64,000 nucleotides of DNA from Callorhinus ursinus (GCF_003265705.1 NW_020312785.1:130451211-130515210), one strand, 5' to 3'; positions 46,948 through 58,439 are shown, counted from the first letter of the stretch. Notes: generated from the letters alone by a model not told the origin. A program made the numbers and translations.

Positions 46948-46960
46948 TGACCCCTGACCA
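46948..46960 (-). promoter_or_regulatory. DR1-type nuclear-receptor motif
   Basis: Minus strand TGGTCA-G-GGGTCA. One half matches RGKTCA and the other deviates at its first base. DR1 is bound by several RXR partners and orphan receptors. Could be chance. Confidence 0.22.
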
Positions 46961-47004
46961 CCCAGTCTAGGATGTAGTCTCATCCTAAATATCAGCACCA
47001 CTCT

Positions 47005-47960
47005 TTTTTTTTTCATTTTTCCCCTCTAGTCACTGTGCTATACATTAGATCCCCAGGATTTATTTACCTTCGAACTAGAAATTTATATTACTTGACCATA
47101 TCCACCCATTTCACCCACTTCATTTCCACCTCCCCCACCCCCTCCCCATGCATCTGGCAACCACCAATTCTGCTCTTGGTTTCTATGAGTTTGTTTTAAG
47201 ATTCCACATATAAGTGAGACCATACAGTATTGTTTCTTTCTGATTGATTCCACTTAGCATAATACCCTGAAGGTCCATCCATGTTGTCTCAAATGGCAGG
47301 ATATCCTTTTATTTTATGGCTAAATAATGTTTGTGTGCCTGTGTACATTTTCTTTATCCATTCATCCCTCAGTGGACACTTAGGTTGTTTCCATGTCTTG
47401 GCTATTGTAAATAACGATCCAATGAACATGGGTGCATGTATCTTTTTGAGAGAGTGATTATGTTTCCTTTGGGTAAATACCTAGAAGTTGAATTGTTGGA
47501 TTATATGGTAGTTTTTTTTGTTTTTTGTTTTTTGTTTTTTGTTTTTTTTTGAGGAACCTTCATACTGTTTTCCACACTGGCCACACTGATTTACACCAAC
47601 AGTACATAAGGGTTGCCTTTTCTCCACATACTTGCCAATACATATTATTTCTTGTCTTTTTGATAATAGCCATTCCAGTAGACGTGCGATATCTCTGTTG
47701 CTTTGACTGGCATTTTCCTGACGATTAATGATGTTGACTTGAGCACCTTTTCATGTATCTGTTGTCCATCTGTCTGTCTAGGAAAGATATCTAATCAGAT
47801 CCTCTGTCCATTTTTTTAATTGAATTTTTGTTACATTGTATGATTTTTTTAAATAGATTTTGGATCTTAATCCCTTGTCAGATATATGATTTGCCAACAC
47901 TTTCTCCCATTCTGTAAGTTGCCTTTCCATTTTGTTGGTAGTTTCCTTGGTGTCTCTATC
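47005..47960 (-). mobile_element. LINE-1 ORF2 end and 3' UTR, antisense
   Basis: 'tcactgtgctatacattaga', 'gcatctggcaaccaccaatt', 'ttgtttccatgtcttggcta', 'cctttgggtaaatacctaga', 'ccttcatactgttttccaca' and 'ttgattttggatcttaatcc'-type sequence near 47861 follow the antisense L1 order. Dead copy. Confidence 0.95.
47512..47550. repeat. (GTTTTTT)n in L1
   Basis: Four GTTTTTT-like units and a T-run at the same L1 position that carries (CTTC)n in the copy at 9055-9845. Confidence 0.95.
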
Positions 47961-49350
47961 CCCATTCTCTTGAAATACATTTTTCTTTCCCCGTTTGTTT
48001 TGCTCTTTTTCTTAGAAAAGAGACAAGATGTCCATTGCACCATCCATTTCACCCAGCCCTCTGACCTGACATCTTTATCTTCTTTTCCTCATTTGTTTTA
48101 CAGAAGAACTGTATTTCCTTTCTTAAACAAAACAGTGAGATCACACTGAACCCTTCAGACTTGGCTGCCAGTTTCCCAGCCTGCTGAACTTGTACCTTCT
48201 CTTAACCAGCAAGGGAAGGTGACCTGGACACAGGGCCAGCCACCCTCCTGGGAAGCACCAGCCTGCTTCATTATCCTTGGAGTTCATGAAGAGGCCTTTC
48301 CTCTTATCAAGGAACCCTTCACTTAATAAAGTGTCCCGCACAGAATACGTAAGCAGTGAAGTACCCTGGGCTCAGTCTAATGTTTGAAAACAAACATGAA
48401 TCATTGCTCCCTGTGTTGAGACGAGGGCTTTAAGTTCAAAGGAAAACAGAAGGCTAAGGACGTGTCACCTGTTCTCACTGTCATTGTGATAAGCGGTCAC
48501 GAATATATGTGAGTCCGCAGACCAGTGAGTCCACACTTGGCTTGGTGTTTCTACGTATCCCAGCCACTTGACCCCTTCATCAGTCAGCCGGTGTTCTGTT
48601 TGCAGACTGCAGAGTCAAGTGAGTTATGCAAAGATCGCTGGAGACCAGAAGAAGTTATCAAACTCTCCCTTTGTTGCTTCTGGCTCACTATTACCTCATT
48701 TAACTTCTCTGTCTGAAAGCATGAGTGCCTTCTTAGGTGCACGGTCATTCCGTGGTGGTGGGGGGGGCGTTGAAGACACCCCAAAGTTTGTTCATAACAG
48801 ACATGCATACAGATGCAACGAGGATCTAGGATCCTAGGGTGTTAGCACACTTCATGGCCATGCAGTCACGATTAAGCCACAGATTCACCAAAGTCCCATG
48901 AGTAACAGACTGGGGGTAAACCATAGGATGCCTTTGTGAGAACCGAAGAAGGGAACAGCCTGGAGGGAGGCAGAAACTCAGATTCATGGCTGGGAGAGTG
49001 CTTTTCAGTTCCTCTGTACCCCCTTAGCTGGACACCCCCTTTCTGGTGGGAGCAGCATGCCCAACTGTGTAGAGTGGACTTGTGTTTTTACTTCTCAATC
49101 CCTAGATCTGTTCCCCACCACATCACTTTGGAAATCTAAAAGCAGCTGAGTTCTCAGACTTACAGTGTAGTCCTGTTCAAAACAAATTAAAATGGCACTG
49201 CAAACAGCATCTCTCTCCCTTATGTGGGCAAAAGTTTAGTTTGTCCTCAGAATGCATTTGGACCTTGCACACTTGTTTGCCCTGTGGTGTGACTAAAAAT
49301 ACTGCTCTCCTTTGCCATCTTCCTACATCCAACTTTGATTTCCAAGTTAA
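47961..49350. other. Intron without gene
   Basis: Relatively GC-richer unique sequence at 48130-48850, including a G-run at 48758-48768. No exon recognised. Confidence 0.4.
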
Positions 49351-49363
49351 AAAAGAGAAACTC

Positions 49364-49573
49364 GTGGGATGCCTGGGTGGCTCAGTCAGTTAAGCATCTG
49401 CCTTTGGCTCAGGTCATGATCCTAGGGTCCTGGGATCAAGTTCCACATCGGGCTCCTTGCTCAGTAGGTAGCCTGCTTCTCCCTCTGCCTGCTTCTCCCC
49501 CTGCTTGTGCTCGCTCTTTTTCTCTCTCTCTCTCTCTGACAAATAAATAAAATCTTAAAAAAGAGAGAGAGAG
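49364..49573 (+). mobile_element. CAN-SINE, sense
   Basis: 'gatgcctgggtggctcagtc', 'gggatcaagttccacatcgg', CT-rich tail, 'aaataaataaaatctt' and a GA tract. Flanked by agagaaactc at 49354-49363 and 49574-49583. Confidence 0.95.
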
Positions 49574-49975
49574 AGAGAAACTCTTTAATATGCAAGGTAA
49601 ATTTGATAATCCATTGATGGTACATTACTGGAGTCAACATCCTACTGAAATTAACCCATGAATTTTTCTCACGTATCTCTTACCAACAGTTCCCCGAAGG
49701 GCTGGTTCTACTTTCTAAAGATGAGGTTTCAGAATAGGCTCCATAACTTCTCAGGTTATCAGTTTGGGCCAGGTGATAATAGAATTTGATACTAGCTAGC
49801 AGATAAGATTTGTGAAATAAGAAGGCTGAGGATGGATTCTCAGAGTGTACCATTCATTAGTTGATTCCAGAGATAATTATTGTCACACCTTTCCTCATTT
49901 CAATCCAACATACCCAGCACAGTATTAGGCACAAAGAAAAATAACTTCTGTAGGTTAGCAGAATTATCTAGACTA

Positions 49976-50200
49976 AGGGTTGGCAAAATTATAGCTGTGG
50001 GCCAAATCTAGTCGGCATCCTGCTTTTGTAAACAAGATATTTTTGGAACACAGCCATCCATGCCCATTGGCTTATGTATTGTCTATGACTTACTTTCACA
50101 CCACACGGTCAGAAATTGTAAAAAGACCTCATCTGATTCTGAAAGCTTGAAATATTTATTATCTGACCCTTGGTAGAAAAAAAATTGCAAACCCTTGCTC
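49976..50200 (+). mobile_element. hAT-Charlie-type MITE
   Basis: 'agggttggcaaaattatagc', 'tgtgggccaaatctagtcgg', 'cttatgtattgtctatgact' and 'gaaatatttattatctgacc', then 'ttgcaaaccctt'. Same family as at 16994 and 23485. Confidence 0.85.
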
Positions 50201-50284
50201 TAGATCTGCCACATAAATGTCTATGCAATAAACATTGGTTTTTAATACTAACATGAATTCAGTTTGTGGCCCAGACCCTAATTA

Positions 50285-50440
50285 AGTGTGTAGCTTTGGG
50301 TGAATTTCCTTTCTGCACCAGTTTCCCCGTCTTGTTAAAATGAAGACAACCATACCTCTAAGATCGAGTTGTAAGGATGAATTTAGTTAGTAAAGTCCTC
50401 AGAGCCACGCCCGGGACAAAGTAAACACTCAGGGAATATT
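50285..50440 (+). mobile_element. MIR SINE
   Basis: 'tgtgtagctttgggtgaatt', 'caccagtttccccgtcttgt', 'aagatcgagttgtaaggatg' and 'aagtaaacactcagggaata' in sense MIR order. Confidence 0.85.
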
Positions 50441-50963
50441 AGCTCTTACTCATTAAATCAATTGGTTTTATTGGTCCCGAGGATATGGCCATATTACCAA
50501 GGACCAAGACATGTTCAAGGCACTTGATAATATTTTATTTCACTGTGACAAGAACATGAAACAGGACATGATCCTAAAAGCTGCCTGACAACGGAGTGGG
50601 CATTGAGCAGAGGGAAGGAATTTTTATAAGCTCTCTTGGTTAACATACATTTGAGCCATTCCTACAAAAACATGACAAATAAGATTTTCTGAATATATAT
50701 CATCACAGTGCCTTGGCGATTAATAGCAAAAGCCGCAAAAGGCATGGTGCCCTGCATATACTTAAATTTTGTGATATATTGCAGAAGCCATTATGGTCTA
50801 GTGGAAATTTATTAATAATGATCACTAGCACATAGGAGAAGATGTATGGATTTTACCGTAGCATGAGAACTGAAGCATCAAGGAATAAAATAGCTGCCTG
50901 GCTCATGTTCACATGGTTCAAACCTGAAATTTGAAATCTAAGTGTATATAATGTCATTTAAAC

Positions 50964-51165
50964 CAGGAGTTGGCCAACTTTTTCTGTAAAGAACCAGATA
51001 GAATTTTTGATTTTGTATATCATGTGGTCTCAGTTACAGTTATTCAACTGCTGTTGCCACATAGAAGCAGTTATAAACTATACATAAATGAATTAACATG
51101 GCTGCCAATAAAACTTTATTTATAAAAATGGGTGGTGAACAACATCTTGCCCCAGGGGTCATGAT
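50964..51165 (-). mobile_element. hAT-Charlie-type MITE, antisense
   Basis: 'caggagttggccaacttttt', 'ctgtaaagaaccagatagaa' and 'gctgccaataaaactttatt', ending with a degraded right end near 51160. Opposite orientation to the copy at 49976. Confidence 0.8.
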
Positions 51166-51679
51166 TTTCAGACCTATGATTTTAAACAATTACAAATTAT
51201 ATTTACTTTTTTCTTTCTCTTTACTCTCTTTGTCATTCTCTCATTTTGTCTATACTACCTATTTCCCCCATTCAGGCAGTCTCATTTGTAGGGACTATAA
51301 GGTCTGCCTGAAGGAAAAAAGCATATTGTGCTATCGAAATTTCAATTTGTTTTGTCAGGTATTTCGGTGCAGTTGGGGTGGTGGGAAGGATGAGCATTTC
51401 TGTTTTCTTCTAGTAAGTTGAAATGAGTTGTCAAACATGAATGGACAAAGAGCCAATAGTGGGCTGAGGCTGAAATGTTTATTTAAATTCCATTCCTTAG
51501 TCTCGTATTTTGAGAATAGAACTAAAAGGAGAATGGGTAAACTGCATAAGTTAAGTAAGACTAATGTAGAAATTAATTCAATGATATAAACTGTTTATGC
51601 CCAACTCAGCATCAATAATTCCAACATCTTGCTGCTTAACAGTGTCTTAGTTATATACAGGAAAGTGTATTTTTTGAAC
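51166..51679. other. No gene or clear repeat seen
   Basis: Unique-looking intron between two elements. The frame at 51098-51421 begins inside the MITE and has no domain. Confidence 0.45.
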
Positions 51680-51808
51680 CACTTGAGATAGCTTTGACAT
51701 AAAGAGTTGTGTATATTTAAGGTATACAACTTGATGTTTTTATATATACACATACGTTATGAAAAGATCACAATCAAGCTAAATGACTTATCCATCACTT
51801 CTACATAA

Positions 51809-51810
<2 letters not shown>

Positions 51811-51856
<46 letters not shown>
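51811..51856. repeat. (GT)23 microsatellite
   Basis: Uninterrupted GT units over 46 bp inside the L1 3' UTR. Likely polymorphic. Confidence 0.97.
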
Positions 51857-51857
<1 letters not shown>

Positions 51858-52199
51858 TGAGATTTAATTTAAAATGTTTCCTCTTAGAAAATTCCAAGTA
51901 TACAATCCAGTATTATTATTAACCACCACGCTGCGCATTATATCAACAAAACTTATTCACCCCACATAGCTGAACCTCTGAACCCTTTCACCAATATTTC
52001 CCTGACCTCCCAGCCCTTGGCAACCACCATTTTCCTCTCTGCTTTTATGAGTTTAACTTTTTCAGATTCCACATAGAAGTGAATCTGTGGTGTCTGTGTT
52101 TGGCTGGCCTATTTCACTTGGCCATAATGCCCTTCCGGTTCATCATTGTTGTTGGAAATGGAAGGATTTTCTTTTTTTAAGGCTGAATAATATTACTCC

Positions 52200-52223
52200 G
52201 TGTGTGTGTGTCTGTGTGTGTGT
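52200..52223. repeat. (GT)n microsatellite in L1
   Basis: GTGTGTGTGTGTCTGTGTGT at the L1 site following 'gaataatattactcc', the same site as the CT/CA tract at 30692-30748. Confidence 0.93.
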
Positions 52224-52330
52224 ATTATGTGTATATAAATACCACTTTTTAAATCTCTTCTTCCATATATGGACATCGAAGTTGTTCCTATATATTGGCT
52301 ACTATGAATAATGCTGCAGTGAACATGGGA

Positions 52331-52829
52331 GTACAGATATTTATTCAAAATACTGATTTTATTTCTAAAGAAATGAGTATCTTATTAAATATGAGACAGT
52401 GTACTATCCAGAGCATCATGTTACTAAATCTTCATGGCATCTATCAAATTAGATCTTAGTCTGGTGCTATTTTTATGACTGTGCCAACTATTTGATTTCC
52501 TAATTTTTTATGAATGTGGAAGAAAAAAATATATTAAAACCTCTGATTATCAGCTTGAAGTCCATATCCACATGACCTGAAAGACCAAAGCAATTTAACT
52601 AGGAAACTCCAGGTAAAGCCATGTGTAGTAAAATCTTAATTACCAGAAGATTTTTTTACTTGGGAACGCAAACTAGGGCACAGAAAGGAAGTAAGGGATG
52701 TCCCTGAGCATCATGACAACTGAGGCTCTCATTCTTGGCTCATCAGTCAACCTCCCAAGCTTTCCTCAGTGTTCACAGAGTTTTAATTTAAATAGAATTC
52801 TTTGCTTTTTTTTCCATTGCTCACATGGT
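52331..52829. other. No gene or clear repeat seen
   Basis: Unique-looking, AT-rich intron. Confidence 0.45.
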
Positions 52830-53390
52830 TTTTTTATTTTTAATTTTTTATGGAAGTGTGATACACATACAAAAAAGTATATATATCATAAGTAAATATT
52901 TCAATCAAGTCACCGTACCCAGGTCAAAAACCAGCTCACCTGTACCCTGGAGTACTGGGGGCTCTTTTCTTCTCTCTTCCATAACTGCCCCCAGGAATCC
53001 CACTGTCCTGACTCCTAACAGGATGGATTTGTGTGGCCTGTTCTTACACTTTGCCTGCTGCAATCACACAGTCTGGGCCCTTTTGTGCCTGGCTGCTTTG
53101 ACTCAATATTATGTTTGGGAGATCGTCCATATTGTGACACATAGCTATTGTTTCTTTTTCATTTCCATATGGTATTCCGTCATATGTGAGTACACCATGG
53201 TTTATTTACCTATTTGATTGACGATGGGCCTCTGGGAAGTTTCCAGGCTTGCACCATCGCCAATAGGGCGGCAATGAACTTCCTAAGTATGTGTCTTTGG
53301 GTGACCCGTTAAGCACATTCCCGCTGAATATACTCCTACAAATGACGCTGCTGAGTCATGGCGTATGAATATGCTCAGCTTTAGTCGTTT
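52830..53390 (-). mobile_element. Old LINE-1 3' region, antisense
   Basis: 'tatggaagtgtgatacacat', 'gtcaccgtacccaggtcaaa', 'gagtacaccatggtttattt' and 'cggcaatgaacttcctaagt' follow the antisense L1 3' order with high divergence. Confidence 0.75.
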
Positions 53391-53630
53391 TTACCCAGCC
53401 CCTTCCTGGAGCTCACAGCCATTCTTAAACAGATTAGAAGTCAGTCCTGCTACAGGCAGGGGTGCAGCTGGCAACAGTGAGAGCTAGAGTGACATTTAAG
53501 AGTGCTCAGAACCGGGGCTGTTTAGCAGAGAAGCGTTGCTGTACTGTGGCGGAGCAGCGGTAATCGATTTTAATTGTGTTGACTTTGACTTGCCAAGAAT
53601 GTCAAAACATGGTTAATCACTTCTGGTTTT

Positions 53631-54032
53631 TGTTTTGTTTAGCTTTTTAGAGAGAGCATGCGTGAGGGGGGTGGGGGGGCGGGGGAGAGGCAGAGAAAGA
53701 GAATCCTTTGTTATGTTAATCACCATACATTACATCATTAGTTTTTGATGTAGTGTTCCATGATTCATTGTTTGTGTATAACACCCAGTGCTCCATCCAA
53801 TACGTGCCCTCTTTAATACCCATCACCAGGCCAACCCCTCCCCCCACCCCCCTCCCCTCTAGAACCCTCAGTTTGCTTTTCAGGGTCCATCGTCAGAGAG
53901 AGAGAGAATCTTAAGCAGGCTCCACGCCCGGCATGGAGCCCAAGGCAGGGCTCGATCTCATGACCCTGAGATCATGACCTGAGCCGAAATCAGGAGTCTG
54001 ATGCTTAACCGACTGAGCCACCCAGGCACCCC
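53631..54032 (-). mobile_element. CAN-SINE, older, antisense, split by an L1 insertion
   Basis: The left part (53631-53701) is GA/G-rich. The right part (53891-54032) reads 'aatcttaagcaggctccacg', 'gagatcatgacctgagccga' and 'actgagccacccaggcaccc'. The duplication AATCACTTCTGG/AATCCCTTCTG is at 53615 and 54033. Confidence 0.9.
53702..53890 (-). mobile_element. Carnivore LINE-1 3' tip nested in a SINE
   Basis: 'gttatgttaatcaccataca', 'tgatgtagtgttccatgatt', 'aacacccagtgctccatcca' and 'ccctctagaaccctcagttt' are the antisense 3' end of carnivore L1. 5'-truncated to about 190 bp. GAGAATC borders both sides, a probable target duplication from the SINE's own sequence. Confidence 0.9.
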
Positions 54033-54410
54033 AATCCCTTCTGTTTTCAATGGCAAGAAATGACACCTTTGATAATGTGACCATCATTTTTGAAGTCTCC
54101 ACTCTTATACTGATAAACTTCTCTTCTTAGAAGTCATTTTTGCTACCCCTCGTTTTCCAGTATGATCCACTCTTTCTTTGGGAAATAAATTGACGAGTTC
54201 TATGATATATTTCTAAACTGTTGGCTTATCAGAGCAAAGATATACTAGTAAAAACTGTGACTGTTTAGGAAGCCAGAGGAGCCAACTCAGTAAAACTATG
54301 CATATAGAGTGTTTCGTATAATTCTGTGAAGTTGCACTATTTTGATTATGATTTTGTAGTCAGGACAGAAGACCTTGATCTATGGAGGCTTTAAGGTCTC
54401 CAAGCGTAGG

Positions 54411-54440
54411 AGAAGTTCAGAAGTTCAGAACTCTGAACTC
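54411..54440 (+). promoter_or_regulatory. Perfect DR2 RARE-like motif
   Basis: AGTTCA (54414-54419), spacer GA, AGTTCA (54422-54427). Both halves fit RGKTCA, and RAR/RXR heterodimers accept two-base spacing. Lies in RARB intron about 33 kb after the exon. 'GAACTCTGAACTC' follows and could extend it as an inverted half. No binding evidence. Confidence 0.35.
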
Positions 54441-54785
54441 TGGCATAAAGGTGTGTGCCGTCACTGCTGGGAGGAAGCTCTTTAATGGGGCCCTATCCTT
54501 GGCTCCTTTGCTTTCTTGATCTTCCGCATTGGCAGAGCTCTTGCTGACTTCAAAGACAGCGCCTCTCCCCAGGTACAGGAAGTGCCCCTGGAGGCATTCT
54601 CCTGCAATGAGCAAATGGGCTGTCTGGAAGCATTCTGCGCCAGGAGGGGTTCTTGCTAATGGGGAGCACCTTGCTAACTCAGAGGGGTACTAGTGCTTAT
54701 AATATGTATGTCAGTCACATGCAGGAAGACGATCGCTGAGGTCATGGGGTTCAGTAGCTTTTTTGTTCATTTAAAATAATATCTA

Positions 54786-54981
54786 GGGGCGCCTGGGTGG
54801 CTCAGTCGTTAAGCGTCTGCCTTCGGCTCAGGTCATGATCCCAGTGTCCTGGGATCGAGCCCCACATCGGGCTCCCTGCTCTGCGGGAAGCCTGCTTCTC
54901 CCTCTCCCACTCCCCCTGCTTGTGTTCCCTCTCTCGCTGTATCTCTCTCTGTCAAATAAATAAATAAAATCTTTAAAAATA
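54786..54981 (+). mobile_element. CAN-SINE, young subfamily, sense
   Basis: 'ggggcgcctgggtggctcag', 'gggatcgagccccacatcgg', 'cgggaagcctgcttctccct' and an intact 'aaataaataaataaaatctt' tail. Flanks AATATCTA and ATATATCTA suggest an AT-rich duplication. Confidence 0.97.
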
Positions 54982-55224
54982 TATATATCTAAGTAGATAT
55001 GACTTGAAATATAAATTTATGATATAAATACTGATGTGTTTAAGTCTTACATATTTTTCACATTGAATTCACATGACTGCAAAAGAAGTCTCCCTACTGA
55101 AGAATCCTGAACTCTGTGACAGGATATTCTAGAACGCACTTGAAAGAACTTCCAGGCTCAAGTGAGTCTGGCACAAGTTTATAAGATTCCAAGTTCCCAT
55201 GTTTTGTGCTCTTGACTACAGGCC

Positions 55225-55370
55225 AGTTTCTTTCTGATGATCACTTCTTATCTTCACAATAACCCTGAAAGGAAAACATCACCATTCCCATTTTATAGAT
55301 GCAGGAACTGAGGCTAAGCCACTTTCCCAAGGTCCTGTGGCTAAGAGGTAGCAGAGCTGTGGCCTTCACC
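55225..55370 (-). mobile_element. MIR SINE
   Basis: 'ttcccattttatagatgcag', 'gaactgaggctaagccactt' and 'cccaaggtcctgtggctaag' in antisense MIR order. Confidence 0.9.
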
Positions 55371-55600
55371 AAGTCCTTTCCCGTTATCCCACTCTTAAGT
55401 CGGGGGATTTGCAGGGGCTGTTTCTGGGGGTGCGTGTAAGCCACAACAACCACAATAGAAATGACTCAGGGAAGAAGAAAATGGCAGGTGGGACAGATGC
55501 ACAGTGAATACCAAATGGGAAATCTGAAAAGGAAAAAAAAAAAAAAAACCCACCTATCAGACGGAACAGATCGATTTCAGCCAAATTGGTAAAGCTCCCA

Positions 55601-55745
55601 GCCAGTGGTTGTCAATCAATCACCCAAGGCCCAGACTCCAGTAGCCCCGCTTCTGTTTCCTTTGGTTTAGGATGAAGCCCCAGAAGCAGTGTGTTTGAAG
55701 CGCTTCCCAGGTGATTCTCTGCAGCCAGGGTTGAGAACCGCAGAT
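55601..55745 (-). mobile_element. MER5-type MITE (hAT-Charlie)
   Basis: Left end CAGTGGTTGTCAA and right end TTGAGAACCGCAG are imperfect inverted repeats. 'cccaggtgattctctgcagc' matches antisense MER5. Length about 145 bp. Confidence 0.75.
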
Positions 55746-57214
55746 TGAGATTCAATGCCTTTGTAGACTGAGCAATTAAATCTAAATCATGAACGTGATT
55801 TTTTAAAGAAAGCATGAAAATGGAAGCGTATCTGTGGAAGGGTTTGACGAACTGCAAACTGTTCTATATATGGCACGTTAATGAAGAGATAAATGGCAAA
55901 CATAATTTATGAAAGTAATTGGACACCTGGTCCGTGGTGGCGAGGGGGAGGGGGAGACAGGGCCTGTTGCAGGCTATGAAGGAGAGAATTTTCTTTATGT
56001 GACAAGATTGGAAGCCAGGCTTTCCTGATGACTGGACCATCACAGTCCCTCTGGCCTGCGGGCTGTGGGAAGGAAACATGGGGTGCTGAGAAGCCAGTGG
56101 TACCTAAGGGTGGAACAGGAAGGGGCCACCTGGGTCTCAGGGTCTGCAGGCCCAAGACTGTTCCCTGGACTCTTCTACAAATGGAGAAGCTCTGGGATGG
56201 AAGAAAGTCATTCCTGACATTTGGGTATGAGTCTCTAGTATTTGTTAAATCAAACTGGAGCTGACCGTTGGTAAAGAAGACAGAATCTTAGAATTTTCAT
56301 TTTAGTCAGGTTTTAAAAGGCATTCTCCTCAGAAGTGCATTTTATACTTGAGGACATGGCCTAACTCTTTCAGAGCTCAGAGCCCTAAACTACCACTTGA
56401 AAATGTATACTTGAGGCAAGTCAGGGAGGCACAGTCTCTCTCTCAGTCCCTCCCTCCCTCTCTTTCTCTGTGTCTCTCTGTCAGTCTCTCTCACACACAC
56501 AGTTTTACCTAAAAATTCATAGTAACACAACTTGTAGCATAGTTATAACCACCACCCATGGAAGAAGCTAGATTTTTCCCAATGCCACAAGAGCCCTCTG
56601 CCTGCCTCTTCCCAAACACAACCCTCCCCACCCAGAGGAACCACTATCCTAATTTTGATGGTAATCAACTTTATGTGCTTTTTTTTTTCAGATATTTTGA
56701 TTACCCAAATTTACATCTTCAAACATCAGAGTTAACAATTTTATTTTTTAATTATTCATTTAGATCTCTTTTAATCTATAGGGTTGCCCCTTAATTTCGT
56801 TTTTACTTCATGACGGTTTATTGAAGATGACATTTCATCTCTGTACAGTTTGCCTCAGCCTGTATTTTGCAGGTTGTGTTCCCACTGTGTGGCTTCACAT
56901 CTTTCGTTGGCCTCTGCACTCCTTGTGAATCAGTAGTTGAATCTAAAGGGTTCAATCACATTCACTTTTGGTTGTTTGGGGGAAGGCATCTTCTTAGGTG
57001 GTGGTGACATTTTCCTCAAGAGTTACATACTATCTAATTTCCTGTGTTTGTCTTGGAAGTAGCCACTGATTCTCTCTGCTTACAATGGTTACAGCTATGG
57101 TCGAACAGCTATTAGCCCCAGGAATGGTGGCTAGAAGACAGACAGGGCCTGAAGGGTTCTCCCCCTCCTTTCTGGCCCCGGAATGTTATAGGACGTAAGG
57201 AAAGGAAGGTGGCA
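55746..57214. other. Intron without gene
   Basis: Unique-looking sequence with a CT-rich low-complexity tract at 56432-56500. No exon recognised. Confidence 0.45.
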
Positions 57215-57440
57215 GAGCGGAGCCAGCCCACATTTTCAGCATCCACTGGGAGGAGACCTGGGTTTGAATCTGAGTCCTGTCACTTCCTAGCTGTGTGGCC
57301 TTGTATCTCTTCCTAAGCCTCTCTGAGACTCTTTCCTCATCTGTAAAAGTGAAAGGAGCAGCTTTTGCCTTAGCTCTGTGCATTCACTGAGAATGCACAC
57401 AAAGCACCAGGCCCAGGGCCCAACAGGTGGTAGGGATGGG
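57215..57440 (+). mobile_element. MIR SINE
   Basis: 'gacctgggtttgaatctgag', 'tcacttcctagctgtgtggc', 'cctcatctgtaaaagtgaaa' and 'gcaccaggcccagggcccaa' form a well-preserved sense MIR. Confidence 0.92.
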
Positions 57441-57941
57441 ATACAAGTTCCTTCTCTTTCCTGACCTCTGAAAAGCACCGCTCTGGGGATGTACTGAGTC
57501 TGAGAGCAGAGGCCCAGCTGGGCCTGAGGTTATCAGGAACGAAAACACCTGGACAATGGGGTCATCCCTTTGGAAGAGGTTGTTCAAAGATTTCAGCCCA
57601 CCGGTACGTGTAGTTCTTTTTCTCCTTCTTGCCCTTTCTTGCCTCTACCTGAAGAAATTTTTCATTATTCGACAAAATTTATTTTCATTCCCTATGTTTT
57701 CTGAGGAAAGTTAACTGGTAATTCCTAGGAGCCCTTTACTATAACACAAACCAGCCTCTCCAACTTTTAAAAAGGATCGTCTTTAGCCAGAGCGCCGTGG
57801 GCTTCCCAGTCAGACACCTGGGCACCTCGGCCTGGGGCTAGTGGGAAGGACTCCAGCTTCTAGGTAGGACAGTTTTCTCTGGCTGCATTTCAGAGATGCT
57901 GTGACAGTTGTCAGCTGTGCACTCCCTCTACGTGCCCCCCC

Positions 57942-57988
57942 AACACACACACACACATACACCACACACCACACACCACAGCCACCAC
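57942..57988. repeat. (CA)n / (CACAC)n tract
   Basis: CA units at 57943-57956 followed by CACACACC-type units. Confidence 0.9.
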
Positions 57989-58439
57989 CACTTATGTTAC
58001 TTATTTGTTTCCCCCAAGACCCCTTTAAACTCCCAGTGTGCTGTTCTATGTTTTCCCAAGTTACTCCTTTTCATTTGTGAGAACATATCATCATAAAATA
58101 TAAACATGTTTAGAAATTGCCATTTGTTTCCAAAGAAAAGGCACTTCTCCCTGGGAAAGCTGTAACTGAAACCAGATGCAGCTAGGCACATCCCAACCAG
58201 TGGTTTACCCAGCCTGGATGACCTCTATCCAGTAGACAAGGAGGATTCTGGGGCATTCTGCCATAGTAACATAAAACTTTATCAACACGTCGATGTTTTT
58301 TCATGAGAGAAGCAGGAAGTCATTTGCTAAGACCTTATATTGCCATAGGGTTTGATTGTATCAATGCAGAGATGTTCAAGAGCACTTTTGCCTGTGGTAC
58401 TTGCAACAATACTGAAGAAAGTTAAGGAGGTGCTTCTTT

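Larger units (their letters stand above)
51680..52330 (-). mobile_element. LINE-1 3' region, antisense
   Basis: 'gtatatttaaggtatacaac', 'ttgatgtttttatatataca', 'cccttggcaaccaccatttt', 'gagtttaactttttcagatt' and 'tgaataatgctgcagtgaac' in antisense L1 order. It carries two GT microsatellites. Confidence 0.93.

Noticed and set aside
54786..54981. tRNA-like head of the CAN-SINEs as a tRNA gene
   Set aside because: Only the A/B-box region is retained in a SINE context with an (AAAT)n tail; not a functional tRNA.
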